DNA of 64,000 nt from Ridgeia piscesae (taxonomy: Eukaryota > Annelida > Polychaeta > Sabellida > Siboglinidae), in the NCBI GenBank assembly GCA_025642075.2, contig JAODUO010000053.1:1869501-1933500 (forward strand), read 5' to 3'. The notes beneath the pieces are model-generated. The model was not told the origin of the DNA. It did no database searches and worked only from the letters and a program-made list of their open reading frames with translations. Made by a program: the position numbers and the translations under genes. Every line of letters starts with the position of its first letter. Position 1 is the first letter of the stretch. Shown in pieces: positions 1 through 22,600 of the stretch.

Positions 1-197
1 CACCATCACGTCCTACGACACAGAGCATCACAATGACAACACATCGCTACACCACAGGACTGTCAAACCGGTTTCACCATATATTGTATAACAATCTGTG
101 TTAATTAACCTAGTTGACTCCTGTCTATTTTAAGAACCAAGACATTATACTACACACTGCATGAACTGAACGAAATTAAACTAATTGAACCATTTTA

Positions 198-9679
<9,482 letters not shown>

Positions 9680-9699
9680 GCACCTTGATGTCTAATTGT

Positions 9700-11020
9700 C
9701 GCCGTAATTGTCTGTATATTTCACGTGCTTGAAGCCATTCTTTTAATAACCTTGATTACCGAAACGAGCCGTTTCAAAACCGTCCAGAAACAAGCCCGTC
9801 CTCCTTGCACATGCGCGACCGCTCTGGTTTTAAAGTCATGCCCCGGACCGTGCATAGTTATTCATTTCAGGATTATTAAGGACACAGCAGGCCCAGAGTA
9901 GAGCGGTCGATTTGCATACGATCAGCCGCAAAATATGTGGTGCAATTTAGAAGCATAGTCATATATTACTCATCAATATGTGACCTATATAGCGCAGTCA
10001 TGGATTTTGTCTAACACTAAGCAAACATTGATGTGTAAAATATCATAATCTAGTTGGACTATAAAAGGTTAAACTACAATTCTGCAGTGTATAGTTGCAA
10101 TAAGTAAAATTTACTTGGTTACTTATGTATACGTCTTATATGAATAATGGCATTATAGTGTAGCCCTAGTTTGGGGCTAGCTCCAGACTATACAATACAT
10201 AGGTACATGTATATCAGCCATTATGAGAAGTCATTAAATGGTAATATAAATAAAAACATTCCAAATTCGATTGGTGTTCAAGATATAAAAAAATTATTAT
10301 AAAAGTTTGCGATGTGGGATCAAAGTTGATTGTAATAATAATAAATAACAGTATTTATCTACGCCATATCTCTAGCAATAAAACCATGCGCATTACACTT
10401 GACTGGAATATAAAGATTGTTTGCAAGAAAAGTCAATGAAATTGTTTATGACGTGTCTAATGGCACTGAGATATGCATAACTGCATGTATTCAACAGTTG
10501 CACAGCAAGTATTCAAGTTTAAGTGGGATTTGCTCACTTCAAACTGCTTTGTGTAGAGGATTTACTTTACCTCTTAGAACAGTGAGCTTTCCAAACCAAA
10601 CAATTGAATGGATATGTGTGAAAGTCATGTGGAGCTTTAAATGATTAACTCCACCTACAATTAGAAGGAACTACAAAGCGGTGGGTGTTAAACCAACAGC
10701 TACTGTCACCCAAATCTTACACTACGAGCCGGGCCTAGAGATGCAGGGTCTACTGGGATGACACCAATGCACACATGGTGCTGTTGTGACATGGCTAGGT
10801 GTGTGTATACATGTGTGGTGTGTCTAATATTCTAGTATACAGTGCATTTAAACTCAACAGAAAAGGCAGTGGTTATTCTTGTCAAAAATTCCATTACTGC
10901 TAAATAATTCCATGTCAACACCTATAATAAAGCATAAATCCATGGCATCAGCCACACAGTAGATACTCAACAGCTAAGGATGTCTAACATAATTATATAC
11001 TGCCCAGTGCCAACCAGACA
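9700..11020. other. intergenic region upstream of TENT4
   Basis: The first 200 bp upstream of the TENT4 start are relatively CpG-rich and probably hold its promoter and 5' UTR, but no definite TATA or initiator stands out. The rest is AT-rich with no supported gene. Confidence 0.4.
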
Positions 11021-11028
11021 GAGCTAAA

Positions 11029-11496
11029 TTGATGTACCACATGGAACTCCTAGATATATCAGATATCAGAGCATCTGAGAGAAGAGGAGAAGAAGTTGAC
11101 CACTGGCAAGCGGAAAACAATCTTCAGCTTGTGAAGCAGCAACGGTCAAGACTCGTCAGTCATCAACCATGTGTTTCATTCAGGAATGAGCAAGCCATCA
11201 AAAACGATATCCTAAAAGATCCTGCTTCATACATCAATACAGGATGCTTGAGGGGAAATACCCAGAACTGTTGGATCAAATGCGAGAACCAATACCATCA
11301 AATGCATCTGATCCCTTATGGCAGAGGATACATTTCCTTGTTGTGTAAAGCAACATCTCAGGAATCCAGAACAAAATACAGACGAACGAGGACAGAAAAG
11401 CCATTGCTCTTCATGCCCTCCAGAATCCCCAAAAGAAAGTTATACATAAACTGGCTCGGTCAGAATTTAGTGTATATGCAAACATTCCAATCTTGA
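11029..11496 (+). other. unrecognised 155-codon open frame
   Basis: The longest non-repeat frame in this intergenic stretch starts MMYHMELLDISDIRASERRG, is rich in Arg, Lys and Gln and has no signal peptide or membrane segment. I do not recognise a family. No splice partners are visible and no TATA box is evident. It lies just upstream of a LINE 3' end, so it may be a decayed mobile-element ORF or a chance frame. Confidence 0.25.
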
Positions 11497-11686
11497 TGGT
11501 AAACACTTGGAAGAAAATTATTCGACCTTAACAGAACTAAGATGTGAGCTACAAACTACTTTATTCTTTTGACCGATATAGTATATTCATTCAAAAGTGT
11601 TTAAAGGGCATTTATTTTATTGTGACATCGTGACGAAATGGTTTTTATTATTATGTTATTCAAACAACTATCGTCAATCCATGTTG

Positions 11687-11713
11687 CAACTGTCCACTTT
11701 TTGTGGACAGTTG
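11687..11713. repeat. short perfect inverted repeat
   Basis: An 11-bp stem caactgtccac pairs with gtggacagttg around a five-T loop. It lies between the open frame at 11.0-11.5 kb and a LINE fragment; it may be a foldback or element end. Confidence 0.6.
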
Positions 11714-11866
11714 TAAATAGTACCATATCACTAGTGTAGAACCATGGTTTTATTTTGAATGAAGTAACAGTGTTATTGTTGGCTTCAATTATCAGGTAGT
11801 TGCAAACAGAGCAACACAGAAGTTAAGGTGCTGTACAATGTACACAACATAAACAGTTCATAGTAC

Positions 11867-12490
11867 TACTTGTACTTGTGCACAGGGCCATATACAATGG
11901 CACGCCGGAGTATCTTGCGCCACTGCTACGCCGCCATACACCTCCCCGTTCGCTGCGCTCTGCAGGCGGGTTACTGCTAGAGGTGCCCAGAGTCAACCTG
12001 GAACGTTTCGGCCGCCGTGCATTTGCCTGTGCAGGACCCACTCTGTGGAACAAACTTCCAAGGAACATACGTGACAACAGCAACATTACACAATTCAAGA
12101 AGCAATTAAAGACACTTTTATTTTCCACATAACTAGTTTCACACAACGAACATTATATTTAAGCTAATTTATTATTACGATGTATACATATATTATTTAT
12201 CTTATTTATTTGTATTACTATCAGTGCAGTATAGCTGGTTCTAATGTTTTGTCTGTAATGTCTATGTTTAATATTCATTTTTTTAAAGAATTATATAATT
12301 TATACATAGCCAATTTTACACGTTTTTTTATCATAGTGTCTCATTACTTTATATTATTATCATTATTACTGTCACCATTAGTTTAATCAGTATACGCAAA
12401 TTTACATGTATGTACACACCCGTGAACGGGACAGCCGTCCCGGATTTGATGGTGTCAAAATAAAGTTATTATTATTATTATTATTATTAT
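11867..12490 (+). mobile_element. LINE (CR1/L2-like) 3' end, 5'-truncated, with TTA tail
   Basis: The reading frame ending at 12132 encodes the typical C-terminus of a CR1/L2-like reverse transcriptase polyprotein: YLAPLLRRHTPPRSLRS, then VPRVNLERFGRRAFACAGP, LWNKLPRNIRD and FKKQLKTLLFST. It is followed by an AT-rich 3' UTR, a small GC-rich foldback (gggacagccgtcccgg) and a terminal (TTA)n tail at about 12466-12494. The upstream reverse transcriptase and endonuclease domains are missing, as expected for a 5'-truncated insertion. The preserved open frame suggests moderate age. Confidence 0.85.
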
Positions 12491-12579
12491 TATAGACCTT
12501 TATTGGAGCTCAACACGTACAGATGAGAGATATTGAATGTTCATTTGTTGACTGATACAATAAGATATACATTATAACA

Positions 12580-12850
12580 TAATTTGATATACATGATATA
12601 CACAATATACACTGAGTTTAGAATACTGATATACACTGAGTTTAGAATACTGATATACACAATATACACTGAGTTTTATATATTATATCATGCCACTGTA
12701 TGTATTGTTGCTATTTATCTTATTTTATCAGGTTTTTATTATTCTCCGTGTGTCTTTTATATGTCAATGTACGTATGAATACGTATGTAATGTTTCTTCT
12801 CCGGCAACGGAGGCTGAATAAATTAATAATTATTATTAATAATAATAATT
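12580..12850 (+). mobile_element. probable second retroelement 3' tail with 26-bp tandem units
   Basis: It holds three tandem copies of gatatacactgagtttagaatact (12588-12675) and ends with a hairpin-like ccggcaacgg segment, gctgaataaattaa and a TTA/AAT-rich tail. This architecture resembles the tail of the neighbouring LINE, but no coding part remains. Confidence 0.4.
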
Positions 12851-13779
12851 ATCGTATGGTTGAAAATGTGTAGTTATTATATCGATCAACAAAAATACTT
12901 GCACCATCACTCACAATTTGTGCTCCCAATAAATGTCTACCTGTGTTAACTTTGTATAAGCTATGTACATTGTGCAGCTGCTTAACTTCTATTGTTTGCT
13001 TGTCTGCAAGTGTTTCACACATTGTTATACATCTAGGTATATTAGCTCAGTTGCAAGAGTTGCCTTAACTGGCTTCCTAACACCTCTGATCAAACAATCA
13101 GGTAATGCTCTTAGACCTAATTGTTCTCTAAGGATTGAAAGGATTCTCATTGTACTCCTGTTCTCCTGTGCTCTTGAGCAAATACTTGATAACTGAAGCC
13201 ACAACAACTCACTTGGTTCTAAAGGGCTGCAATTCCATAACAAATAAAACCAATGGGTTTATAATGGAATTACAATACATAGTTGTGTATATAACTTAAT
13301 GATGAAAAACAGTTTGTCATAAATCATAATTTTACTATAAAATAATGCCCTTAATATTTTTCATGAATGTACTATTTCAGACAAAACTACAAAACAATGT
13401 GTAGCTTACATCTATCAATAAAGTCAAAAAAATGTGTTACTAGATTATTTGCTAATATTATCAATACATAATTATACACTTATCTATTGGCATTATTATT
13501 ACGTAATTATTATTTTACAGTTTTAATATATACTAAACTATTTATTACTAATAATAATTATACCTATGCCATCATTTATCAATACCATTGCAATGTAATT
13601 ATACACTAGACTGGTTATTATGTGTTTTTATGACTAATACGTAATTTATTTTATTTATATATTTAAAAGTGCTACGCTATTTAATACTGTACTAATTTTA
13701 TTTATTTATATACCTATACATATATTTTTTTCATTTATTTTAAAACACTAGTATTTGTCTTATTGTATACATATATCTT

Positions 13780-13866
13780 TTTATATCTTTTAAATTGTAA
13801 TATGTTGTGAAGCACCACAAACGATTATGGATGTGGCGCTATACCATATAAATATATTATTATTTT
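13780..13866 (+). mobile_element. retroelement tail fragment
   Basis: The sequence gtggcgctataccatataaatata followed by TTATTATT is typical of the 3' end of LINE/SINE insertions in invertebrates. Only the tail is visible. Confidence 0.4.
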
Positions 13867-14055
13867 CTTCCAAATGTCTGTGATCAAGACTTGACCATCA
13901 GTTGCAATTGACAAGTGCTTTATAACATCGTTACTTTTTCTACAGTGTACTCATTTCATTTAAACCTTTCGAATATAATTCACAGAAGTTCCACAAGTTT
14001 CTGTGTTATAAAAGAAAAATGTAAGTTCTTATATAAATCAAAGTAAATCACAGTG

Positions 14056-14335
14056 CAGTTTTTAGGACTCCTCAAAGACCCTTACACTTTACTCCTTCAC
14101 AGACTTGTTCAGTCGAACACGTCTCGACTCCTCTAGAAAGCATTAAAATTTTACACACAAATATCTGCCACTGTCTATTGCAAGCTACTCTTTCACAGAA
14201 TTGAGGAAACAGGAGAAATGTAGAGTGAATGAACTTGCCCAAGGTTCGACATGATGACAGCATTTGAACTCAGGTTCTTTAGACTGATATAACAAGGTGA
14301 TACTCCATCGAAGCAACTGTCCAGGTGCAAGGTGT
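14056..14335 (-). mobile_element. tRNA-derived SINE, copy 1
   Basis: Read on the minus strand, it has a B-box-like segment (tgagttcaaatgctg), then accttgggcaagtt, gtctgtgaaggagtaaagtgt and ctttgaggagtcct. These blocks match in order the SINE at 39093-39415 (accttgggcaactt, tctgtcagggaagtaaagtg, ctttgaag.ttgatcagtcct). It is a diverged copy with the 5' tRNA-like end degraded. Confidence 0.6.
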
Positions 14336-15061
14336 ATTGAACTAGAGCACAGCTGGATTCTTGGCCTGTTTGTTTTGTTGTTTTGTTATCTTTGTTATAT
14401 TTTATATGCTTTTTATAGTATTGATATTCTGAAAATAGTTTTGTATCTAACTGGATATTCTCTGGTAATTTTAGCAGGAAGTTTGCTAAATAAGATGTAT
14501 GCCATCGCAATGTTCTGTCCGTCTGTCATTGGAACCATCAAACTTCAAAAGTATTTGCAGGTAAGGATCTATGCCTCTGCAAGTAATCTAAGTACCCCAC
14601 TGTCTTCTATCACTTGGTCATTGCACAGTATACAACATTCACATTTTGAACACTGATTCTCACTTATTCATAATTTGCTGACAATGTACATTCATCATAA
14701 TAATTTATTATAGTATGAAGAATATTTCTATAATGAATTAACCCTTTACATTTAACTGTTGTGTGCCTCTACTGGAAATATGGAAGCCCCAAGGAAACTA
14801 CCCTCGCCTACCCCAAGAAATCAATCATCCCTAAGACATTAAGCCAAAGAATAAAAACTTAATTTTTTCCTGTTCAAGCCAATGCACAGTGACTAAACTT
14901 TCAATAAATGCAAATAATAAAACTCTGAGTAAGATTAATCTCATATTACTAATGCTATATAGTTTCTGACTAATATGAATATCTGTCTAGTAGAAATCTC
15001 AGGAAAATGTCCAAGTTTTCTATTTAAATCATCATGCAGACAATTAATTTGCAACATTCTG

Positions 15062-15260
15062 GAGATCATTCATGCAAAGCCTGTTATTAACTTCCGTGAT
15101 GAACGCGTGTCACACCTCAAATTGATGCACAAGGTGAGAAATATATGTACTTCCAAGAATGCAAATATCTAAAATAGGGAGTGTAGGGATGAGTTGCACT
15201 ATACAGAGCACAAATGTACCACCCTAAGAGATCACAAGGGTTAGATCAAAGGAAATAGAT
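15062..15260. repeat. dispersed repeat family R1, copy B
   Basis: Second copy of the repeat at 1870-2110, with the shared blocks taacttccgtgatgaac, gtcacacctcaa and tgcacaaggtgagaaa. No coding potential. Confidence 0.55.
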
Positions 15261-15548
15261 GTGTGATAATTACAATTACCATACTTTTGTGAATACTACA
15301 AAGTTAATAACAGAGTCCCACTAAAATCATTCCCAGTGAGCCCTATATATAGTTGGTCACCCTTACCTATTTCAGATTATCATAATGAAACCCAATCAAT
15401 ACAATGATAATGTAGACAATATGTATCTATGAAAGTAATTTTAATAATTTAAGACATTAAAACATATACATACATAAATTTAATACACATATATGTACAC
15501 ATACAGTACACACACATAAAGTACACATGCATATATATTATATATGTA

Positions 15549-16006
<458 letters not shown>

Positions 16007-16499
16007 CCAAATCTGTTTTTTTACTCTGGGTAACTACATTGTGTATTATGTGTTGTCCATAGCCCTTGGCACTTGCGGCTATACAACCCTTGCTTTTGGA
16101 AGTAGTTTATGCCGTTTGTGCTGCGGCTGTTCGATTTGTGTGAAGACATGTTCATATAACTTCACACGTCTCTCTTTCAAAGTCAGCTGTGCATTCATTA
16201 GTTCGATCTATAGCCTTTCTAACTACCTTAACCCAGTCCTAGCCTATCTAGACTCTTGCAGACTCTACCCTGCCATGGGCCTGGCCTGCATGTGCTCGAG
16301 CCTCTAGACTGACTAGACTAGAGTCTAGTCAAATCTAATTCTGAAAATTATAGAACCAAAGTTCATTATACTATAGCCTATGTTATTTTGTAAATGAACA
16401 ACGACATTAATTATCGTATTCGAACATTTGTAAACATCGTTCTTTGCTAAATGTATTTTGCCATTTATGCACCCCGCAGCAATTTGCACCCCCTGACTT

Positions 16500-16656
16500 C
16501 GAAGCACCGCAACGGATGACTCATCGACACTTTCCGTAAGGCGTCGACTATTTCCGCCAAAGAGGATTACAAATTTGTATGAACCAATCAGAGCCTAGCT
16601 GGGACGATGCGCCAACCAATAAAAGTACTCATGTCAAATCTTATGGTTATTCCAAT
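16500..16656 (+). promoter_or_regulatory. PPP4R1 promoter-proximal region with CCAAT boxes
   Basis: The 150 bp before the PPP4R1 start are less AT-rich than their surroundings and contain CCAAT motifs (near 16583 and 16615). No TATA box is placed correctly, which suggests a TATA-less housekeeping promoter. The transcription start cannot be fixed from sequence. Confidence 0.5.
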
Positions 16657-16665
16657 ATGGCGGGT
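16654..16665 (+). promoter_or_regulatory. YY1-type motif over the start codon
   Basis: The sequence aatATGGCGGg matches the core of the YY1 consensus (AAnATGGCGGC), with the ATG being the start codon and the first intron donor directly after it. This arrangement is known from a set of TATA-less housekeeping genes in animals. Binding is inferred only. Confidence 0.45.
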
Positions 16666-19600
16666 AAGACTAATTCGCATTTGTTCGTTTTAATTGTGAG
16701 ATTTCCTTAAAATTTCAAATGGCTAATGAAGGATTTGTTATCTTCAGATATAGAACTTTATCAAGAGGATTCGCTGGATGATGGTACGTGTTTTATATTC
16801 CTTTAAGCAACATCCTTATCTCGCGAGTTTTTGTTTTTTGTGCATCATTGAAATATCTGCGCCATCGCGCATCATTTAAACGCTTACGTACACTGTAATG
16901 TGCTTCGTGTAGTCAGTATAACCGCACCCGTTTGATGCTACGATTTTCAAAGATCAAGAATATAGCATATTCGTGTATTGGTGAATACCACAGAGTCGGA
17001 AACGTGCGCGAGAATTGGGTCGATACGATACGGATTACAACAACCGTGCGCCAAATGGTCACGTGACCGCCGAGTTCCCTTTGACCTTCCTAACCTCGAA
17101 TGTTCGAACGCACTTTTTGTTATTATTTATTTACATTAATCCAGATAAACATAACCCATCCTATAATGTAGCAGCGACTGCAGATTATCTTATCAAATTA
17201 AACTGAATATATGAGCGTGATACTGATAATTCGCATGATTTGTAAAGCCAAACAATGGAGCCTGGAGGGACCTGTTAAAAGTAGGTCAAGTCCCGTGTGC
17301 TTCTGTTTTTGTTTGGATCGCGGGCTGTTGACGTGTTTATTTTTGTACCTGGCATTTGTTGGAATTGGTGAATGAAACATTTATTTATTTCTGAGTATGT
17401 AGTACAATCTTTTAGGGTGATGTGTGAAGCAACCTGTACTGGATCATACAAAATTAGATAGTTGACAGTGGCAGCGGAGTGGCTTGTGATGTGTGTTGTC
17501 ATTGTTCACTATTTGGGTGTTCAAGCCTGTTCACTGGCACTGGTGCACTGTTATGAGGATGCATATTAATTAAATGAATGAGTTTGAACGAATCATAAGT
17601 ATTTGTAAATTATATGCACGTTTTTATTGTGTGAATAAACAATTTAAATGCACATAAACTGTCACCAAGCTTGATTTGTTAGATCATATTTAAGGTTCAT
17701 TATTTTTGATAGTATTGTTTTAATACAAGCTTGGGTTATATTTTAAAGAATGTTTACTGATGAGATTATTGCAGCTTTAAATGAATTTTTTTGTTCTTAA
17801 TATTGGGTCTGTATTAGAAATGTTTATACAGTTATATTGTGTAACTTATTAACAATAAGGGCCTGTATTTAATTTAAGATTCATAAATAATATTAAAATG
17901 TCTTGTAATACTATGAATTGTTATTTGTACCATTATCCGGGGTTCATATTAACAGTCATTCACTCACCATTACGCATGCATGTCCGCACACACATTTTAC
18001 AGTTTTCAGTGTAAACATTTGCGCAACATTCTCCCATGAAGATGAGTACTTAAGTACGTATGTTATTTCAAAAAGGAAACTATTATCCAAAATTTACCCA
18101 GCTGCCAGTGAATCTGCTTATAAGAATGATTATTTGGAAAATTAGTGCACTTGTACCTATGATCCTCATTATATTAACACGGTAAGCACATTGTTTTCAG
18201 CTTTATTGTTGTTAGCATTAGCAGCTGGAGGATTATCTAAATATTAACAATTCAGGGTAATGCTGACAAGTCTGCATTTGTATGCAATTCTGACAGCAGA
18301 CGTCTCTGTTAGGACCTACAAAATTCTAATTGTGAAACCACTAATAATGCTGACAATGTCAAAAAAACTGTTTGTAGTCCCTTGATGATACATGTCCAGA
18401 AATGTAAGATTTGTTGAATATATTAATAATTGTCTAACGCAATTTATCACAGCCAGATTGGATGTACGATTATAAAATGTGAATGCTGTGTTAACTGTAA
18501 GGCATGAAGAGTTTATTAGCATGTCACAGCTCTGCCATTATGCATGATTATATGCAACAACCTAATTTATAATAAAAAATGAAAAGGTCTACATAGTTCC
18601 ATGTTAAACTAGATACAGCTAATTCAGTGCAATTGTTTGAATAGTCGTAACATCTTAAGGCTGTGAATAAGCTGCACCAGGTTTATTATTATCATTGAAC
18701 TTTGTTATACAGCTGCACTGCACTAGGCTTTGTTGTATTATATTGCCTTGTGGATGTGTTGTTTCATGATCGGTTGTATACAGGTTAGATTTGTTGTCAT
18801 ACGTGGTCTTTGAGTTTGACAGTAGTAATTAGTAAATGTCGCAAACTATTGACGCCCGTTATTGAGATTATTCTTGTTGTTCATGTAACCATTTTTGATC
18901 AGTTCATTTGAAAATTAGGAAATATAATATTTGATGGATACTGTTAATTAAAAAACAGTTTAGACGTAATAAGTAGTTTGGGACTTTTGCTTCATGTACT
19001 TTTTTATATGTGAAAATGAGTATTTTTCATAACAGGTCTAAAATCTGGCAAACTTTCATTTACTTGAATGTTATTTTGGATGATGCCCAAGAACATTAAA
19101 CTACTGAAAACGTTAAGCTAATGTAAGACACGTCTTCAAACAGGTATATGATTGGCTCACTCTTGTTTTAATGACATTCTGTTCTAAAATTTAATTTTCT
19201 CTTTAAAGTTTTTATTGATATGTATATTTAATGTGTTTATTTACTATTTATAAATCAGCTTTGTGTACTTTTTATTTATTTATAATATATATTTTATAGT
19301 TTTATTTAATTTAATGCCACTCTGTATAAAGAGTACAAGAGCATTTCTGGATGGATTTGGGCACTGTAAACATTCTTATAGTATTGGTATAATTAGTAGA
19401 ATAATTAGTACAAAGCAAAGCTTTATCTAGAAACATGGCGACCTGTCATTTGGAGGGGTGACGTCTCTTTTGGACGGGCAAAATGTGTAACTGGACGGGT
19501 AAACATTTGAGGAGCAATACACATGTAAAATATATGTCAATTATGCTTTGATAATGGGTGTCATATGTTTGCGTGGGTTATTGTGTATTACTAGACATAT

Positions 19601-22600
19601 ACTCGTCTAGAATGGCTTCTGTGTAAGCAAGTTTGGACGCATTTCTACTGGGACTTTTTTGGTCTGGCAAAATTATGTTATAGATAAAGGTCTGGTCTAT
19701 GTAGTGCAGGGCTTGACATTAACTCCCAGAAAGCAATTCCAGTACTAGGACAGTTGCGAGTTCAATTTATGGTGTTGGTGTTTTATGTTTAACTTGTTTT
19801 ATTGTGGGATGAGTTAATTTCTTTTGTAAAAAGTTAACTAGGAGATTGTTCAAACTGCTACAATAAACAGTGTATATTGCAACTCGTTTGGCTTGTCCCA
19901 TCTGACTTTCTGAGAAGAGCCCTGTATAATGTACTTGTCCGACATGGACAACTACATGTCCCGGGCAAGCCTCTGTGTTGAGCCCTGCAATGACATTACA
20001 CTGGCACATGAACAATTGGTATATTTGTATCTCAGATATCTTTCTTGTTCATGAATTCGGCAGTAACTAATTAGAGTCTGGTGGTAGCTTACACATATGT
20101 AATACTCAAATTTGGATGATTTTCACACCATGTTATGCTCTGAATTATACATCCATTGCTAAATGCTTGACTGGACATGTCATATGCAGCTGCTTCAGTG
20201 AACAATTATGTTATTCACCTTTCTGGTAAATACGACCTTGGTGGACTGATTTTATTCAGTGATTCAAAACCTTAATTTCTAAGACTACATTACCATCAGC
20301 AATAATGTTGCAAGACACCAGTTGGTTAGGATGCCTATGAAAGTATGAAATATTTTTTTTTTAATATTCATATACGTTTGTCAGTATTTTTTAATAGGCA
20401 GAGGTGGCATACCATGTTGAAAAAACAACTAAGCAGTATCAACTAATATGATTCATTGTTGTGGTTTGCATTTAATATATGTGGCTGTTTGTCCCAATAA
20501 AAATAAAATTATTAGCATACATCCACGCTGTAATTATTTGAGCTTTTTATGAAATACATATGGATTATATTAATCAATACGTACTTTAGTTATAATTTTA
20601 TTATGGCAGTGCTTTGTTAGCAATATAATGTATACATTATTCAATCCGTTCAGTGATCTGTGTCTGCCGTACACATTCTCAGTCCAACAGTGATGTTCCC
20701 CTAAATTTCAGATCAGCTGAGTCAGTAAGTGGTAACCCATGACTGAAGATCTGATGATGAATACATAACAACAATAAGTTGATAGATATGAAGAAAATTG
20801 CACTGCGTACCGCTCAGCCATTCATCAGTACTACATGTCTGTCCTTTGATGTGAGACGCCTGAATGCTTTATCAGTAGTTGTTGCTACACTTATTGTTCA
20901 TGCATGAGTGTGCCGGCGGTATGAATACTACAGGTCTCCTCATGCTCCATTCATGCAGCCACTTGGCTACACACCAGTGACACGGCGCTGCACCTCTTTA
21001 CCATTGACATGTTACATTACACTGTGTGGTTTTCCCCAACAGGAAGCTCCGGCGAGATGAGCTTAGATGACCTAGAATCACCGGAGCTTAACCTCGAGGA
21101 CGACTCGCAGGAGTGCGACCAGTGCAACCCAGATGACGACCTGTCGGCCATACAGAAGCTGGAGAGATATCTCAACAGTGAAAATGTTTACAGCAGGTAT
21201 TTATTGCGGTTCATTAGTCCATTTTAATTATACCGTCATGAACCTGTTGATGTATGATGTTGAATGCTTCATTTAATCCATAAGTAGTTGTTGAATTGTC
21301 TTTGTTTTTTATTTTACCATTTATTTACTGTTGGCCTGATGTCCAATTATTTAGTAGTTCACTGGTTTGCAGTGTACAGTTAAAATACAATGTTGAACTG
21401 ATAAAATTTTGAACTAGTTGGTGAGTTTTTACTTTTTAGATTGTATTGTGAATATTAAGAATATATTGTTTTTCTTATCATTGTACATAGACAGCTTTTG
21501 TTGTACTCAGCTACAATGGAACAATATATATATAAGCACTATCTTTAGAAGATGGTGGGTTCTAATGTCGTTACTGTTACCGATTTGTCTTTACCATGGA
21601 CCATGATACTCTACAGTCCTGATAAAGACTGGTGAAGACATGATACTGGTAAATGTAGTTTTTCATATATCACAGTAAGTGTCGACTTTCTATAGTTTGG
21701 CTCATTCAGGTGGAACCTTGTAAGTTACACGCTGGCTTGGATACCAACATGTCGTGACAACCAATCAGCTTTTCCAGTTGCTTTTACTCTTACTTGGCAC
21801 ATTTCACTAGAATTTTTTCTTGTTTGTTACATATTTGTTAATCATTTGTGGATGCAGTTTAATGCAATACTTCAGGGTGTGTGGCTCAGACTTGGTTCCG
21901 TAATCTGGATGTAGGTTATAAATAATTAAAATAATTCAGTTAAAAATAATTGGGCGACCACCCGGAATGAGAAAGTAATTACAGTTATATTAGTTATATA
22001 ACACCTGTTGCATTATTACCGATACTTGATAGCACTGGTGACAAAACTTAGTTATGCCCTCCTTCGACTGAATGTTTGCTAGATGAAAATAGATTTCAAT
22101 GTTAACCTGACGAGTAGGAAGTGTTTTTCTGCATTTGTAGCCATTGTGTGTGATGTGTTTGTTTGTAGACAAATGGTGGCTCGCAACCTGCTTGAAACAA
22201 TTAGGTGCGGTGAACCAAATGCAGAAAATGCCACAAAAGTACTGGAAGCAATGGCCCAGTTAGCAGAAGACCAAGGTGCTTTTTTGTGTGTTATATAAGT
22301 CATTTAACATTGTCAGCTGTTGTGTTTAATGCAATGGTAATAATGGATGTGATTGTCTTAGAAATTAGAATCATATTGACTACAAATCACTTCAACTTTT
22401 GACTGCAGTCAAAGTAGTGTTATTTTTGGCAGAATTAATATTGCTAAGTAATGTCCTAGATGTACACTCATTATTTATTGTAGATTGTCAATGCATACAA
22501 ACGTTATCTATAGTGTGGCTATACAACCACCCATGGCTGGTCTTCTGTTCTCATCTAATATGCATGTATAAATCTATATTTGATGGTGCTATTGGCAAAA

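Noticed and set aside
11823..12146. Minus-strand 107-codon frame
   Set aside because: Antisense shadow of the LINE reverse transcriptase C-terminus.
13035..13075. tRNA A-box-like sequence (tagctcagttgcaagagttg)
   Set aside because: No matching B box or cloverleaf follows at the right distance, so not called as a tRNA gene.
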